A stretch of DNA of 64,000 bases. It comes from Trachythela sp. YZ-2020 (Eukaryota; Cnidaria; Anthozoa; Malacalcyonacea; Clavulariidae). Every line of letters starts with the position of its first letter. The stretch's first letter is position 1. Of this stretch, positions 55,795 through 64,000 are shown piece by piece. Position numbers and translations under genes: made by a program. The notes beneath the pieces are model-generated. The model worked only from the letters and a program-made list of their open reading frames with translations, was not told the origin of the DNA and did not search any database. Where the stretch lies: the NCBI GenBank assembly GCA_016169945.1, contig JADLSH010000111.1, forward strand, positions 1-64,000. The letters run 5' to 3'.

Positions 55795-56417
55795 TTTAGT
55801 ATAAATTTCCAGGTGACTATTGATTTTCCTGCATTCTGATTGGTCAAGATTCACTGTCTCTGAAGTGATAGTCACTGGTCAGTGACTATCACTTTTTTTT
55901 CAAAATGGCTTCTTCGCAAGCTGCCGAATTTAAAACAAAAATCGTTTTTTGAGCCTGATTCAAAGTTTTAAATGAAAAAAACTGCCGCTAAATTAAAGGA
56001 GGATATATTTTTGACATTTTTAAAGGTAAGCGATAACAAATACACTATTTTTCTTCCATGAAAGGCAGCGTTTTCTTGCTGTTGAAATGTATAAAACTTT
56101 TTCCGTACGGCTCAACCACTCAAGTGTTTATTTTGAAAATTATTCGTTTTATCCTCATTTATATCGTTATATTCAGCAAAAACCTAGCTGTGATATATTT
56201 TTAAAACCATTCTACTTTGTATTTGAGCCCTTCCAAAGTATTTTTCTCACGAAATTGTTTGTTTTTGTTTCGCTTCGATATATTTTTGACACTCGTCTTT
56301 TGCCGGCATGTTTTTAATAACCGGCCGCTGAGAAAAGCGCTGAATTTTGTCCTTTTGCCTTTTCAACTGACCTCATAACTTTCTGTGTTTGTTTTTCTCT
56401 TTGAAATTTATACTAAA
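55795..56417. mobile_element. 623-bp element with 15-bp terminal inverted repeats
   Basis: Exact inverted ends TTTAGTATAAATTTC (55795-55809) and GAAATTTATACTAAA (56403-56417). Internal tandem symmetry GTGATAGTCACTGGTCAGTG then ACTATCAC lies near 55866-55892. No coding frame of note. It is inserted in, or borders, the decamer array. Confidence 0.7.
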
Positions 56418-56520
56418 ACAATTAGTCGCCTCAGGCTCGGTGATTACAAGCCTATATTCACTTCGCCTTCGGCTCAGTGAATATAGGCTTGTAATCACCT
56501 CGCCTTCGGCGACTAATTGT
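56418..56520. mobile_element. 103-bp foldback
   Basis: Arms of 43 bp (ACAATTAGTCGCC and, innermost, GATTACAAGCCTATATTCA) pair around a 17-base loop, with mismatches only at TCAGGCTCG versus GAAGGCGAG. It directly abuts the TIR element on its left and the decamer array on its right. Confidence 0.85.
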
Positions 56521-56523
56521 TAA

Positions 56524-57070
56524 ATAGAACTACAGAACTATAGAACCACAGAACCATAGAAGCATAGGAGTATAGAACCATAGAACCATAGAATCATAGA
56601 ACCATATAACTACCGAACCATAGAACCATAGAACCATAGAACCATAGAACCATAGAAGCATATGAGTATAGAACCATAGAACCATAGAACTACCGAACCA
56701 TAGAACCATAGAACCATAGAACCATAGAAACATAGAACAATAGAATAATAGAACCATAGAACCATAGAACCATAGAAGTACAGACCCATAGAACCATAGA
56801 ACCATAGAACCATAGAATCATAGAACTACCGAACCATAGAACCAAAGAACCATAGAACGATAGAACGATAGAACCATAGAACCATGGAACTATAGAACTA
56901 CAGAACTATAGAACCATAGAACTATAGAATCATAGAACTATAGAACCATAGAACCATAGAACCATAGAACTACCGAACCATAGAACCATAGAACCATAGA
57001 ACCATAGAACCATAGAACAATGGAATAATAGAACCATAGAACCATAGAACTATAGAACCATAGAAGTACA
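56524..57070. repeat. 10-bp GAACCATAGA array, block 3
   Basis: About 54 decamer units. Variants (GAACTACCGA, GAATCATAGA, GAAGCATATGA, GAACGATAGA) recur in the same order here and in block 4, indicating a higher-order repeat of several hundred bases. Minus-strand open frames are repeat artefacts. Confidence 0.95.
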
Positions 57071-57310
57071 GGGGCCGGTTGTTCGTACGGCGTTTAGCTT
57101 AAACGCTGTATAAGTCAAAATTAAATAACACTCTTATATGTCTCATGAATCAGTTAACTTAATTATTATGCACTAAATATGTTGTTGTAACTATTATTGT
57201 TCTATTAAGATTAAAAACCTTTAGTTTTGTTATTCAATGAATCTATAGACTGGCTTTCTATTTTGAACTTAACCACCGTTTAAGCTAAACGCCGTACGAA
57301 CAACCGGCCC
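57071..57310. mobile_element. MITE B, GGGGCCGGTTGTT family
   Basis: A 240-bp element with perfect 35-bp terminal inverted repeats starting GGGGCCGGTTGTTCGTACGG and continuing CGTTTAGCTTAAACG. AT-rich centre, no coding sequence. It is inserted inside the decamer array. Confidence 0.95.
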
Positions 57311-58410
57311 CAGAACCATAGAACCATAGAACCATAGAATCATAGAACCATAGAACTACCGAACCAAAGAACTACCGAACCAAAGAACCATAGAACCATA
57401 GAACGATAGAACGATAGAACCATAGAACCATGGAACTATAGAACTACAGAACCATAGAACTATAGAATCATAGAACTATAGAACCATAGAACCATAGAAC
57501 CATAGAACTACAGAACCATAGAATTATAGAATCATAGAACCATAGAACCATAGAACCATAGAACCATAGAACCATAGAACGATAGAACGATAGAACGATA
57601 GAACCATAGAACCATAGAACCATAGAACCATAGAACCATAGAACCATAGAACCATAGAACCATAGAACGATAGAACCATAGAACCATAGAAACATAGAAC
57701 AATAGAATAATAGAACCATAGAACCATAGAAGTACAGAACCATAGAACCATAGAACCATAGAATCATAGAACCATAGAACTACCGAACCATAGAACCAAA
57801 GAACCATAGAACCATAGAACCATAGAACGATAGAACCATAGAACCATGGAACTATAGAACTACAGAACTATAGAACCATAGAACTATAGAATCATAGAAC
57901 TATAGAACCATAGAACCATAGAACCATAGAACCGTACAACCATAGAACCATAGAACCATAGAACTACAGAACCATAGAATTATAGAATCATAGAACCATA
58001 GAACCATAGAAGCATAGAAGCATAGAAGCATAGAACGATAGAACCATAGAACCATAGAACCATAGAACCATGGAACCATGGAACCATAGAACCATAGAAC
58101 CATAGAACTACCGAACCATAGAACCATAGAACCATAGAACCATAGAACCATAGAACCATAGAACCATAGAAGTACAGAACCATAGAACCATAGAACCATA
58201 GAACCATAGAACCATAGAATCATAGAACCATAGAACTACCGAACCATAGAACCAAAGAACCATAGAACCATGGAACGATAGAACCATAGAACCATGGAAC
58301 TATAGAACTACAGAACTATAGAACCATAGAACTATAGAATCATAGAACTATAGAACCATAGAACCATAGAACCATAGAACCATAGAACTGCAGAACCATA
58401 GAAATGTAGA
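57311..58410. repeat. 10-bp GAACCATAGA array, block 4
   Basis: About 110 decamer units continuing block 3 after the MITE. An order of variants (TACCGA, then CAAAGA, then CGATAGA, then GGAACTATAGAACTACAGA) repeats near 57357, 57781 and 58236, spaced about 420-460 bases. Confidence 0.95.
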
Positions 58411-59055
58411 AACCGCATTAGGATCGCGGTTGGTCAGTGGTAATTACCATTTCCAACTAGAACCAGTGGCAACCGTGGCGTCATTATGGCGTCAGAAAAT
58501 GCCTAAATCCGCCATGTTTTTGGCTTCACTCTTTTCTGCCGAGCACTTCCTCCAGCTATTATATAGCTCAGTGTTGTACCATTAAGTCTCTTATCACAGA
58601 GTATTTACATACCGAGGCATATCTTCATGTCGGCACCTTTGATTCGGCGTAAGGGCTTTTTCGGCAAAGTCCACCATGTTCTTTAATAGCCAGTCCAGTA
58701 AAGAGAGGCCGTCAGCATGAATTTTTTACGTAAACTGCGCATGTGCAGGTACTGGCTAAGAACATGGCGGCCAGTAAAAAACACCTTACGGTTTTTCCGC
58801 GAAGATACACCTCTGTATGTGATTACCACTGAGCTTAATATATAGTATAGCTCAGTGGTGATTACTCTGTGGTCTTTTTGAGATCACTGATTACACTTGG
58901 GGGACTGAGTACGAGTTTATATTCCCGCATTTTCCCAATGGCATTTTGCCATTTTCCCGGGAATGTTAGAAGAGCAACAACAACATTGAATAATAAGCAT
59001 TATTGCTTTATTTTCGGTTTTTGGGCGACGTTATTGCTTTAAAAAGGCTTACATA
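58411..59055. other. SMC6 upstream region with imperfect foldback
   Basis: This 645-base stretch separates the decamer array from the SMC6 start codon. At 58560-58870 there is a long imperfect inverted structure: AGCTCAGTG...CATATCTTC is mirrored by GAAGATACAC...CACTGAGCT, and CCATGTTCTTTAATAGCCAG by CTGGCTAAGAACATGG. A short hairpin (58819-58835 with 58849-58865) is nested in it. No clear TATA box is seen near the start; AAAATGGCG-type motifs (CCGCCATG at 58510, ACATGGCGG at 58764) could be YY1-like. Promoter position is inferred only from the gene. Confidence 0.5.
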
Positions 59056-59232
59056 ATGGCGAAGAAGCGGGCTAGTAGCGAAGGAGGAAAGAATGCTTCG
59101 AAACGACTGCGTACTGACGAGAATGGAGGTGAAAATGGTAGCGAGATTTCGGACATGTCTGATAGCAGCGATGACGAAAATCATGTCAATAATTGCTCCC
59201 AAAATCCAGATTTTAGACCGCAAGAACACAAT
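59056..59232 (+). CDS. SMC6: SMC6 exon 1, start codon
   Basis: ATG at 59056 (context ACATAATGG) is followed by 59 codons of disordered, charged sequence, ending [11 protein letters not shown] at a GTGAGT donor. Phase 0. Such a non-conserved tail ahead of the ATPase head is normal for SMC6, and I see no better ATG upstream in frame. Confidence 0.9.
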
Positions 59233-62200
59233 GTGAGTAATTTTTCTTGTAGTTTTTGTAGAAGTGGTTTAATAAGAGTTTGTGTGTAGTGTTGTCTGTA
59301 AAATATTAACAGTAAAATATATAAGGTCGGGAAACGTTATTTTTAGCCTCGGTTTTAGCTTGCTCATGGCTGGCCATGTGTTATTGTGATGGTGTTGTAT
59401 TTAATACTGGGACGTCGTATTCATTTACACCTGGTTTATGTGACAATTATAATTATAAAACTAAACTTTAGTAACTGTTAGAACTCCTTAGTGATCCACT
59501 ATTCAGTTAGGATACCCTGCAGCCAACTTGGTCAAATCTTCATTTCTACCCATTTATAACTGCATTGTACTACTGCATACTGCATTATAACACTGTTGAC
59601 GAAGCACTTTTTGAGGTCAAATTGGGGACAATTGACAGTTTGACACACAGGATGAAATACAGAATGCATTCAGATTTTATTGTGCTGGCCACAAAACTAT
59701 TATTTTGTCCCCAAGGGTGGAGCATTTGCATCAGTTTCAAGTCCCCTAGGTGGGGATTTTGTGCCACTTTTTTGACCCTACGGTGGGGCATTTGCAAGGG
59801 GGCAATGGGCATGCATGGAATTTATTGAGACCTAAACCATCAGGGCTGTCAACAAATACATTCCGACCCGTGATTGCAAACTTGTTCCACAAATGCTTTT
59901 GCTCTATTCCACCTATCCCATTGTGGACCAGTCAAATCTACACAAAGTCAACTACTGCATGAGGAAACCAGTGTGCCCTGAAAAACCTGCAATTCCATGA
60001 TTGCTGAGATAACATTTATTTGTCTACGATCTCTAAATGGCCTAACTGATAAAACACAACTTCTTTAGAGTGAAGCTGAGGTTGGTATTATTGAAGAAAT
60101 TACGCTTCAGAATTTCATGTGTCATTCACATCTCAGAGTACCTCTCTCGCCAAGTGTGAATTTTATTATCGGCCGAAATGGAAGTAAGTCTTAATGTTCT
60201 TCTTTGAAATCTTGATAATCAAGTACATGTAAAATGTTTTACGCAAAGCAAAAACTTTTGCTCGATGTTTGTTACAAAAAGTTTTATTTGCTATTACCAT
60301 TGAGCGCGTTTTGTTTATTACCATCTAGCGCATTCTTTTATTTATTATGCAATATTAGCGTATCCTTTTATAATTTTTTTTATCCAAGCCTCTGAACCAG
60401 TCACATTGGCAAACAATTTTTGCTTTGCATGAACAAATTTGCCTAGTGGAAAATTGGCTTTTAAAGAGATATCTGTTTTATAGTAAGTTTTTTTTAAAGA
60501 AGAGGAAGGGATGGATTCAGCCTGATCTGATAGAGGGGGGGGGGTGCTAAGGGCGAGACCGGCGTCCAAGGCAGGGTAGGTCATCATTGAGGACCCTCAG
60601 CATTGGCAAGGGGGGTTATCTTGTCAGAAATTTTTTTTAAAAATAGTATTGCTTAGATGGTCAAGAAGGTGCCCATCAAAGGGCCGATATTTATTATTGA
60701 AATTTGATATGGGAATTGGCACCCCTCCTGCACCCAGAGGTATCGTGGGTCCCATGTTTTAGTTGGGGCCAAGGCAGCATTTTTCCGACAAACACAAGTC
60801 ATACGAAAATGTTCATAAGTTTGATTCTTAGAAAAAATTGTGAAGTGCGAAAAGGTGAAGTGGAAAACCGGCTTTAAGATGAATAAGGCACATTATTATA
60901 CATTGTAGTCACTGTGTGTCTTCTGATTGGCTAATTGCTTACAGTTAAATATGGGAATCACGCAACCTACAGATAACTGAGTTATCTGCTAGCAGATAAC
61001 TCAGTTATCTGTAGGTTGAGCCAGCAGTACTTATTTTTATCACAAAAACCTCATCCAATAATTGTTAAAATTTTATTTGTTACCAGTTTGAAGAATTATG
61101 TTGTATAACTCGGTTTGCAAAACGATGAACTTATGTAATTTGGAGATTCCGACAACATAAAAAATTTCCAATTTCCCGACGGGTCTCAATGATAGGGGGG
61201 GGGCCACAAGATGGTGGTGAACAAGCAGTTATTTAAGAGTTGCAAAAAAGTGTTATTTCTTTTTATTATATGTAGTTGTCTTGTAGTTGGTGGTATTTGT
61301 AAATATACTAGAGAGATGTAGTTTAATATTATCGCTCCTGCAAATGTCAATGACTCAACGTCTCTGTGGTTGATGATTATCTGCTGTGCGGAAAATACTT
61401 ACGGAAACCCACAAATACATCCCATTAAGCCACAATGCGCCTAATGTGCCCACTTTCATAATTGTCACTTTACTCTGTCTAATGCCAGACAATTTTACTC
61501 ATCAACGGGAAAGTGTTGGATGTTAATGGGTTAACTAGCCTATCTGCCCATGTCTCTTGTTAACTTTTTTCAGGTGGTAAAAGTGCAATCATGACCGCCA
61601 TTGTCGTTGGTTTGGGTGGAAAAGCTGCAAACACAAACAGAGGAAGTTCTTTGAAAGGATTTGTCAAAGACAAGTGCAGGTAGGCCAGTCAAAGAGGGCA
61701 TTTGGTGGAAAATATTTTGCTGTAGGCAGTATTCTACAATACAATAATACTACAATAAAACTGCCATGGTTGGTGTCTGAACTAGTGCCTGAAAACAATT
61801 GAAAACACTTTGACATTTTGACCTAGGAAGGGCCTTTGCTTGCAGCATTGCACATCTGAAATTGAAATTATTTGTCAGTATCCAACTGCGATACTAGGTC
61901 TAGGATTCAAAGTGTTAGTACAGTATTCCCTCTGAGAATCTGGTATCCCACTAAATAGTGCTTACTGAAGGTTTTGTGTCCCTGACCCATCTGAATGATG
62001 CATCCCATTTTAGTATATCCTGACCCAGCTGACTAAACAAGTTGGTATCATGAATTTAATACACTAAGATGCATTTATATAAACCTTCAGCAAATTTCTG
62101 TGCAGTTATTGTGAATGTTGACCGGAGATATTTAATGTTATAATAATGTTTAAAATTTTGTAGTGTCCAGTCAGGGTACAAGTCATTCACGGTCTAGTAT

Positions 62201-63273
62201 CCAAAACCAAATTATAGTATCCTGTGGATATCGGGATACTGCAAATTTCAGACCCCGAGCATTGAAATATATATGCCATTAGCTTGTAAGATTTGGCTGG
62301 GCAACCACTCTTCAAAATTTCGAGAGTTGTGATTTGTATGATTTTTGTTAATTTAGTACTGCAGTGATCAAGATTAAATTGAAGAATTGTGGTCAAGATG
62401 CATTCAAACCACAAGAATATGGATCACATATTACTATCGAGAGAAGGATTTCAAGCGATGGAGTTGGCTCATATAAAATTTCAAATGCAAATGGTAATTA
62501 TAAACTTATAATGATATAATATTAGTGAAACAACAAAAAATGTAGCCTGCATGGCTGGCCCTCGTTCAAGGGGAAAAGAAAAACGGGGAGCGAGGGCCTC
62601 CAAGAAAACCCTGCTTTTGTGACTAAACGTTGTTCAATTTTTGAACGTAGAATTTGATTGGTCAACATCAAGAATTAATTTACATGTTGACGCACACAGG
62701 AATATATTAGTACATTTCTTTGTCTTGATTGACATGGTTACGCACAAACGAATACATTTCCTTTGGTTTCAAGGTTTTCCCTATAGTTGAGCTGCGTTTT
62801 TATTGGTCAATTTTAATGAGCCTGTATTAGGGCGTTTAGTCACGAAAGCCGAAGTTTCTTGCAGGTCCTCACTCCCGCTATTTTTTTTCGCTCCAACGAG
62901 GGCCCACCAAGCAGCCTACCAAAATTCCAAGCTAATATTAAATTATTTTACAGTCTACAGTGTTGATACTTCGTGTAAAGCTGGCTAATTTGTGTTTATT
63001 TAGGCAATGTTGTGTCTACTAAAAAGGCAGAACTTAATCATATACTTGATCAGTTTAATATTCAGGTATTTTGTTTGTATAAATATGAACTGTCTTTGTA
63101 TTATAGTATTTACATGCTTAAGGTATGTAATATGTAAGGAACATTGTTAGTAAGTACTGTAGAAAGCATGGTTATTTATATTTATGTTTTAGATTGATAA
63201 TCCAGTGTCAATTTTAAATCAAGACACCAGTAGAAATTTCTTGTATGCATCAGATCCAGGAAAGAAGTATAAG
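59056..63273 (+). CDS. SMC6: SMC6, N-terminal part (six exons, gene runs off window)
   Basis: SMC6 is the ATPase partner of SMC5 in the nuclear SMC5/6 complex, which acts in DNA repair by homologous recombination, replication-fork stability and SUMO ligation. Exons: 59056-59232, 60069-60183, 61574-61679, 62357-62493, 63004-63065, 63193-63273; all have AG acceptors and GT donors and join in phase. The N-terminus is acidic and basic ([30 protein letters not shown]). The head then reads [20 protein letters not shown] and [19 protein letters not shown] (Walker A), [18 protein letters not shown] and, at the Q-loop region, [20 protein letters not shown], which is diagnostic of SMC6. The coiled coil and Walker B lie beyond the window. 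About 220 of ~1,090 residues are present. No frameshift seen. Confidence 0.95.
59233..60068. other. SMC6 intron 1, no other feature
   Basis: Unremarkable sequence. CCCCAAGGGTGGAGCATTTG, CCCCTAGGTGGGGATTTT and CCTACGGTGGGGCATTTGC near 59709-59795 form a small GGTGGGGCATTTG-type repeat of three diverged copies. Confidence 0.5.
60069..60183 (+). CDS. SMC6: SMC6 exon 2, start of the ATPase head
   Basis: Acceptor [29 protein letters not shown] carries the conserved L.NFMCH of SMC6, followed by VNFIIGRNG and the first base of the Ser codon of Walker A. Donor GTAAGT at 60184. Confidence 0.95.
60184..61573. other. SMC6 intron 2 with 56-bp perfect palindrome and repeat
   Basis: The intron contains a perfect, loopless 56-bp palindrome at 60963-61018 (half-site CAACCTACAGATAACTGAGT then TATCTGCT), short poly-G runs at 60535 and 61195, and a dispersed TTAATGGGTTAA repeat at 61400-61560 that is also found at 14205-14450 in the opposite orientation. 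No other gene. Confidence 0.75.
61400..61560 (+). repeat. Dispersed TTAATGGGTTAA repeat
   Basis: CTGTCTAATGCCAGACAATT then CATCAACGGGAAAGTGTTGG and GTTAATGGGTTAAC. This is the same family as the inverted copies inside the 4.5-kb transposon. Confidence 0.6.
61574..61679 (+). CDS. SMC6: SMC6 exon 3, completes Walker A
   Basis: Begins GT GGT AAA AGT after TTTTTTCAG; joined to exon 2 this restores GRNGSGKS. It continues [20 protein letters not shown] and [12 protein letters not shown], the conserved LGG and R.SSLK.F segments. Donor GTAGGC. Confidence 0.95.
61680..63003. other. SMC6 introns 3 and 4, small inverted pair
   Basis: Intron DNA around exon 4. CTGGCCCTCGTTCAAG near 62555 and CGCTCCAACGAGGGCC near 62888, with GTGACTAAACG at 62619 and GCGTTTAGTCACG at 62831, form an inverted pair that could mark a ~340-base MITE (62548-62925). 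No coding sequence beyond exon 4. Confidence 0.5.
62357..62493 (+). CDS. SMC6: SMC6 exon 4
   Basis: [20 protein letters not shown] then [20 protein letters not shown]: the beta-strand region after Walker A. The segment F.P..YG..I..ERRI is typical of SMC6. Acceptor AATTTAG, donor GTAATT. Confidence 0.93.
63004..63065 (+). CDS. SMC6: SMC6 exon 5
   Basis: A 62-base exon: [20 protein letters not shown] plus Q, between GTTTATTTAG and GTATTT. It corresponds to the K..EL..I...FNIQ segment ahead of the Q-loop region. Confidence 0.93.
63193..63273 (+). CDS. SMC6: SMC6 exon 6
   Basis: An 81-base exon: [20 protein letters not shown] then DPGKKYK, between TTATGTTTTAG and GTATCT. IDNPVS.L.QD....FL is the most recognisable SMC6 head segment. 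The next exon, expected to begin with FF or similar, is beyond the window. Confidence 0.95.
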
Positions 63274-63283
63274 GTATCTTTAC

Positions 63284-64000
63284 CATCACTAATGCAACCA
63301 TAAAATCATCACCACCATCTTCATCATGACCACCATCATCATCACTATCACTATTATCACCATCATTAATACTATCATCATTCACTACCATCATCATAAT
63401 TACCACTATTATCACCATCATCATTCACTACCATCATCATCACTACCAATATTATAACCATCATCAATACCATCATCATTACCAACATCATCATCACTAT
63501 CACTATTATCACCATCATCAATAATACCATCATTACCAACATCATCATCACTACCACTATTATCACCATCATCAATACCATCATCATTCACTACCATCAT
63601 CATTCACTACCACTATTATCACCATCATCAATACCATCATCATCAATACCATCATCATTCACTACCATCATCATCACCAATACCATCATCATCACTACCA
63701 CTATTATCACCATCATCAATATCACCATCATCATTACCAACATCATCATCACTATCACTATTATCACCATGATCAATACCACCATCATCATCACCACTAC
63801 CACTATTATCACCATCGTCATCACCAACATCATCATCACTATTATCACTATCATCAATACGACCATCATCATCACCACTACCATCATCATCACTAACACT
63901 ATTATCACCATCGTCAATACCACCATCATCATCACCACTACCACTATTATCACCATCATCAATACCATCATCATCAATACCATCATCATCAATACCATCA
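63284..64000. repeat. Trinucleotide CAT/CAC/CTA repeat
   Basis: About 715 bases, to the window end, of mixed CATCAT, CACCAT, CACTAC and ACTATT triplets in frame with one another, in SMC6 intron 6. A ~60-90-base longer pattern (CACTATTATCACCATCATCA recurring) is visible. Minus-strand frames of Met, Val and Asp are repeat artefacts. Confidence 0.95.

Noticed and set aside
55632..58223. Minus-strand frames of MVLWFYGSMVLWFYGS type
   Set aside because: Products of the 10-bp decamer read in three frames; no independent evidence for coding.
63182..63998. Minus-strand Met/Val/Asp-rich frames at the right edge
   Set aside because: Triplet repeat in an SMC6 intron; open only because of its period of three.

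Overview
This window looks like nuclear DNA of an early-branching metazoan, most likely a cnidarian. It is AT-rich, with long introns bounded by GT-AG sites. It carries two animal-type genes on the + strand: a laminin-EGF/laminin-IV extracellular-matrix gene (about 20.9-50.5 kb) and the 5' part of SMC6 (59.06 kb to the window end). Around them is a dense, nested population of LINEs, tRNA-derived SINEs, terminal-inverted-repeat and foldback elements, and very large short-unit tandem arrays. The cnidarian assignment rests on recalled similarity of SINE and repeat types to cnidarian genomes and is an inference. I see no prokaryotic gene, CRISPR array, rRNA or intact tRNA gene.

Layout. 1-3.85 kb: a nearly full-length but broken non-LTR retrotransposon (minus strand) bordered by an 11-bp satellite. 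3.85-20.47 kb: a 13-bp satellite (core TGTTTATATATRG) with higher-order structure. It contains two copies of a 353-bp hairpin module, three copies of a ~290-bp TTAGTTTATAG block, and a 4.5-kb DNA transposon that split one satellite unit with a TA duplication. 20.47-25.4 kb: a SINE followed by laminin-type exons (copy A). 25.4-34.2 kb: sparse DNA with a 743-bp TIR element, a SINE and one possible exon. 34.2-39.9 kb: 7-bp and 14-bp minisatellites, the latter interrupted by a decayed LINE. 39.93-44.8 kb: a second copy (copy B) of the SINE plus laminin exons, with many small indels in its first 3.2 kb. 44.7-50.5 kb: foldback and TIR elements, a 7/9/7-bp array and two or three further laminin-EGF exons. 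50.76-58.41 kb: 10-bp GAACCATAGA arrays invaded by two LINEs and several MITEs. 59.06-64 kb: SMC6 exons 1-6, with a CAT/CAC repeat filling the last visible intron.

The clearest gene is SMC6: six exons join in phase and rebuild the Walker A motif GRNGSGKS across a splice junction. The laminin-type gene is recognisable but damaged. Copy A has small frameshifts and a deletion that removes half of one EGF module. Copy B keeps that module but has lost its splice acceptor and is frameshifted elsewhere. Either the locus is a decaying tandem duplication, or part of the assembly (about 34.5-43.1 kb) is poorly polished or an alternative haplotype placed in tandem. The most unusual feature overall is the satellite landscape: arrays with units of 7, 9, 10, 11, 13 and 14 bp, many sharing a GTTTATA or ATGGT core, the 7/9/11-bp forms differing by whole TA steps, and three arrays abutting the 3' end of the same SINE family.
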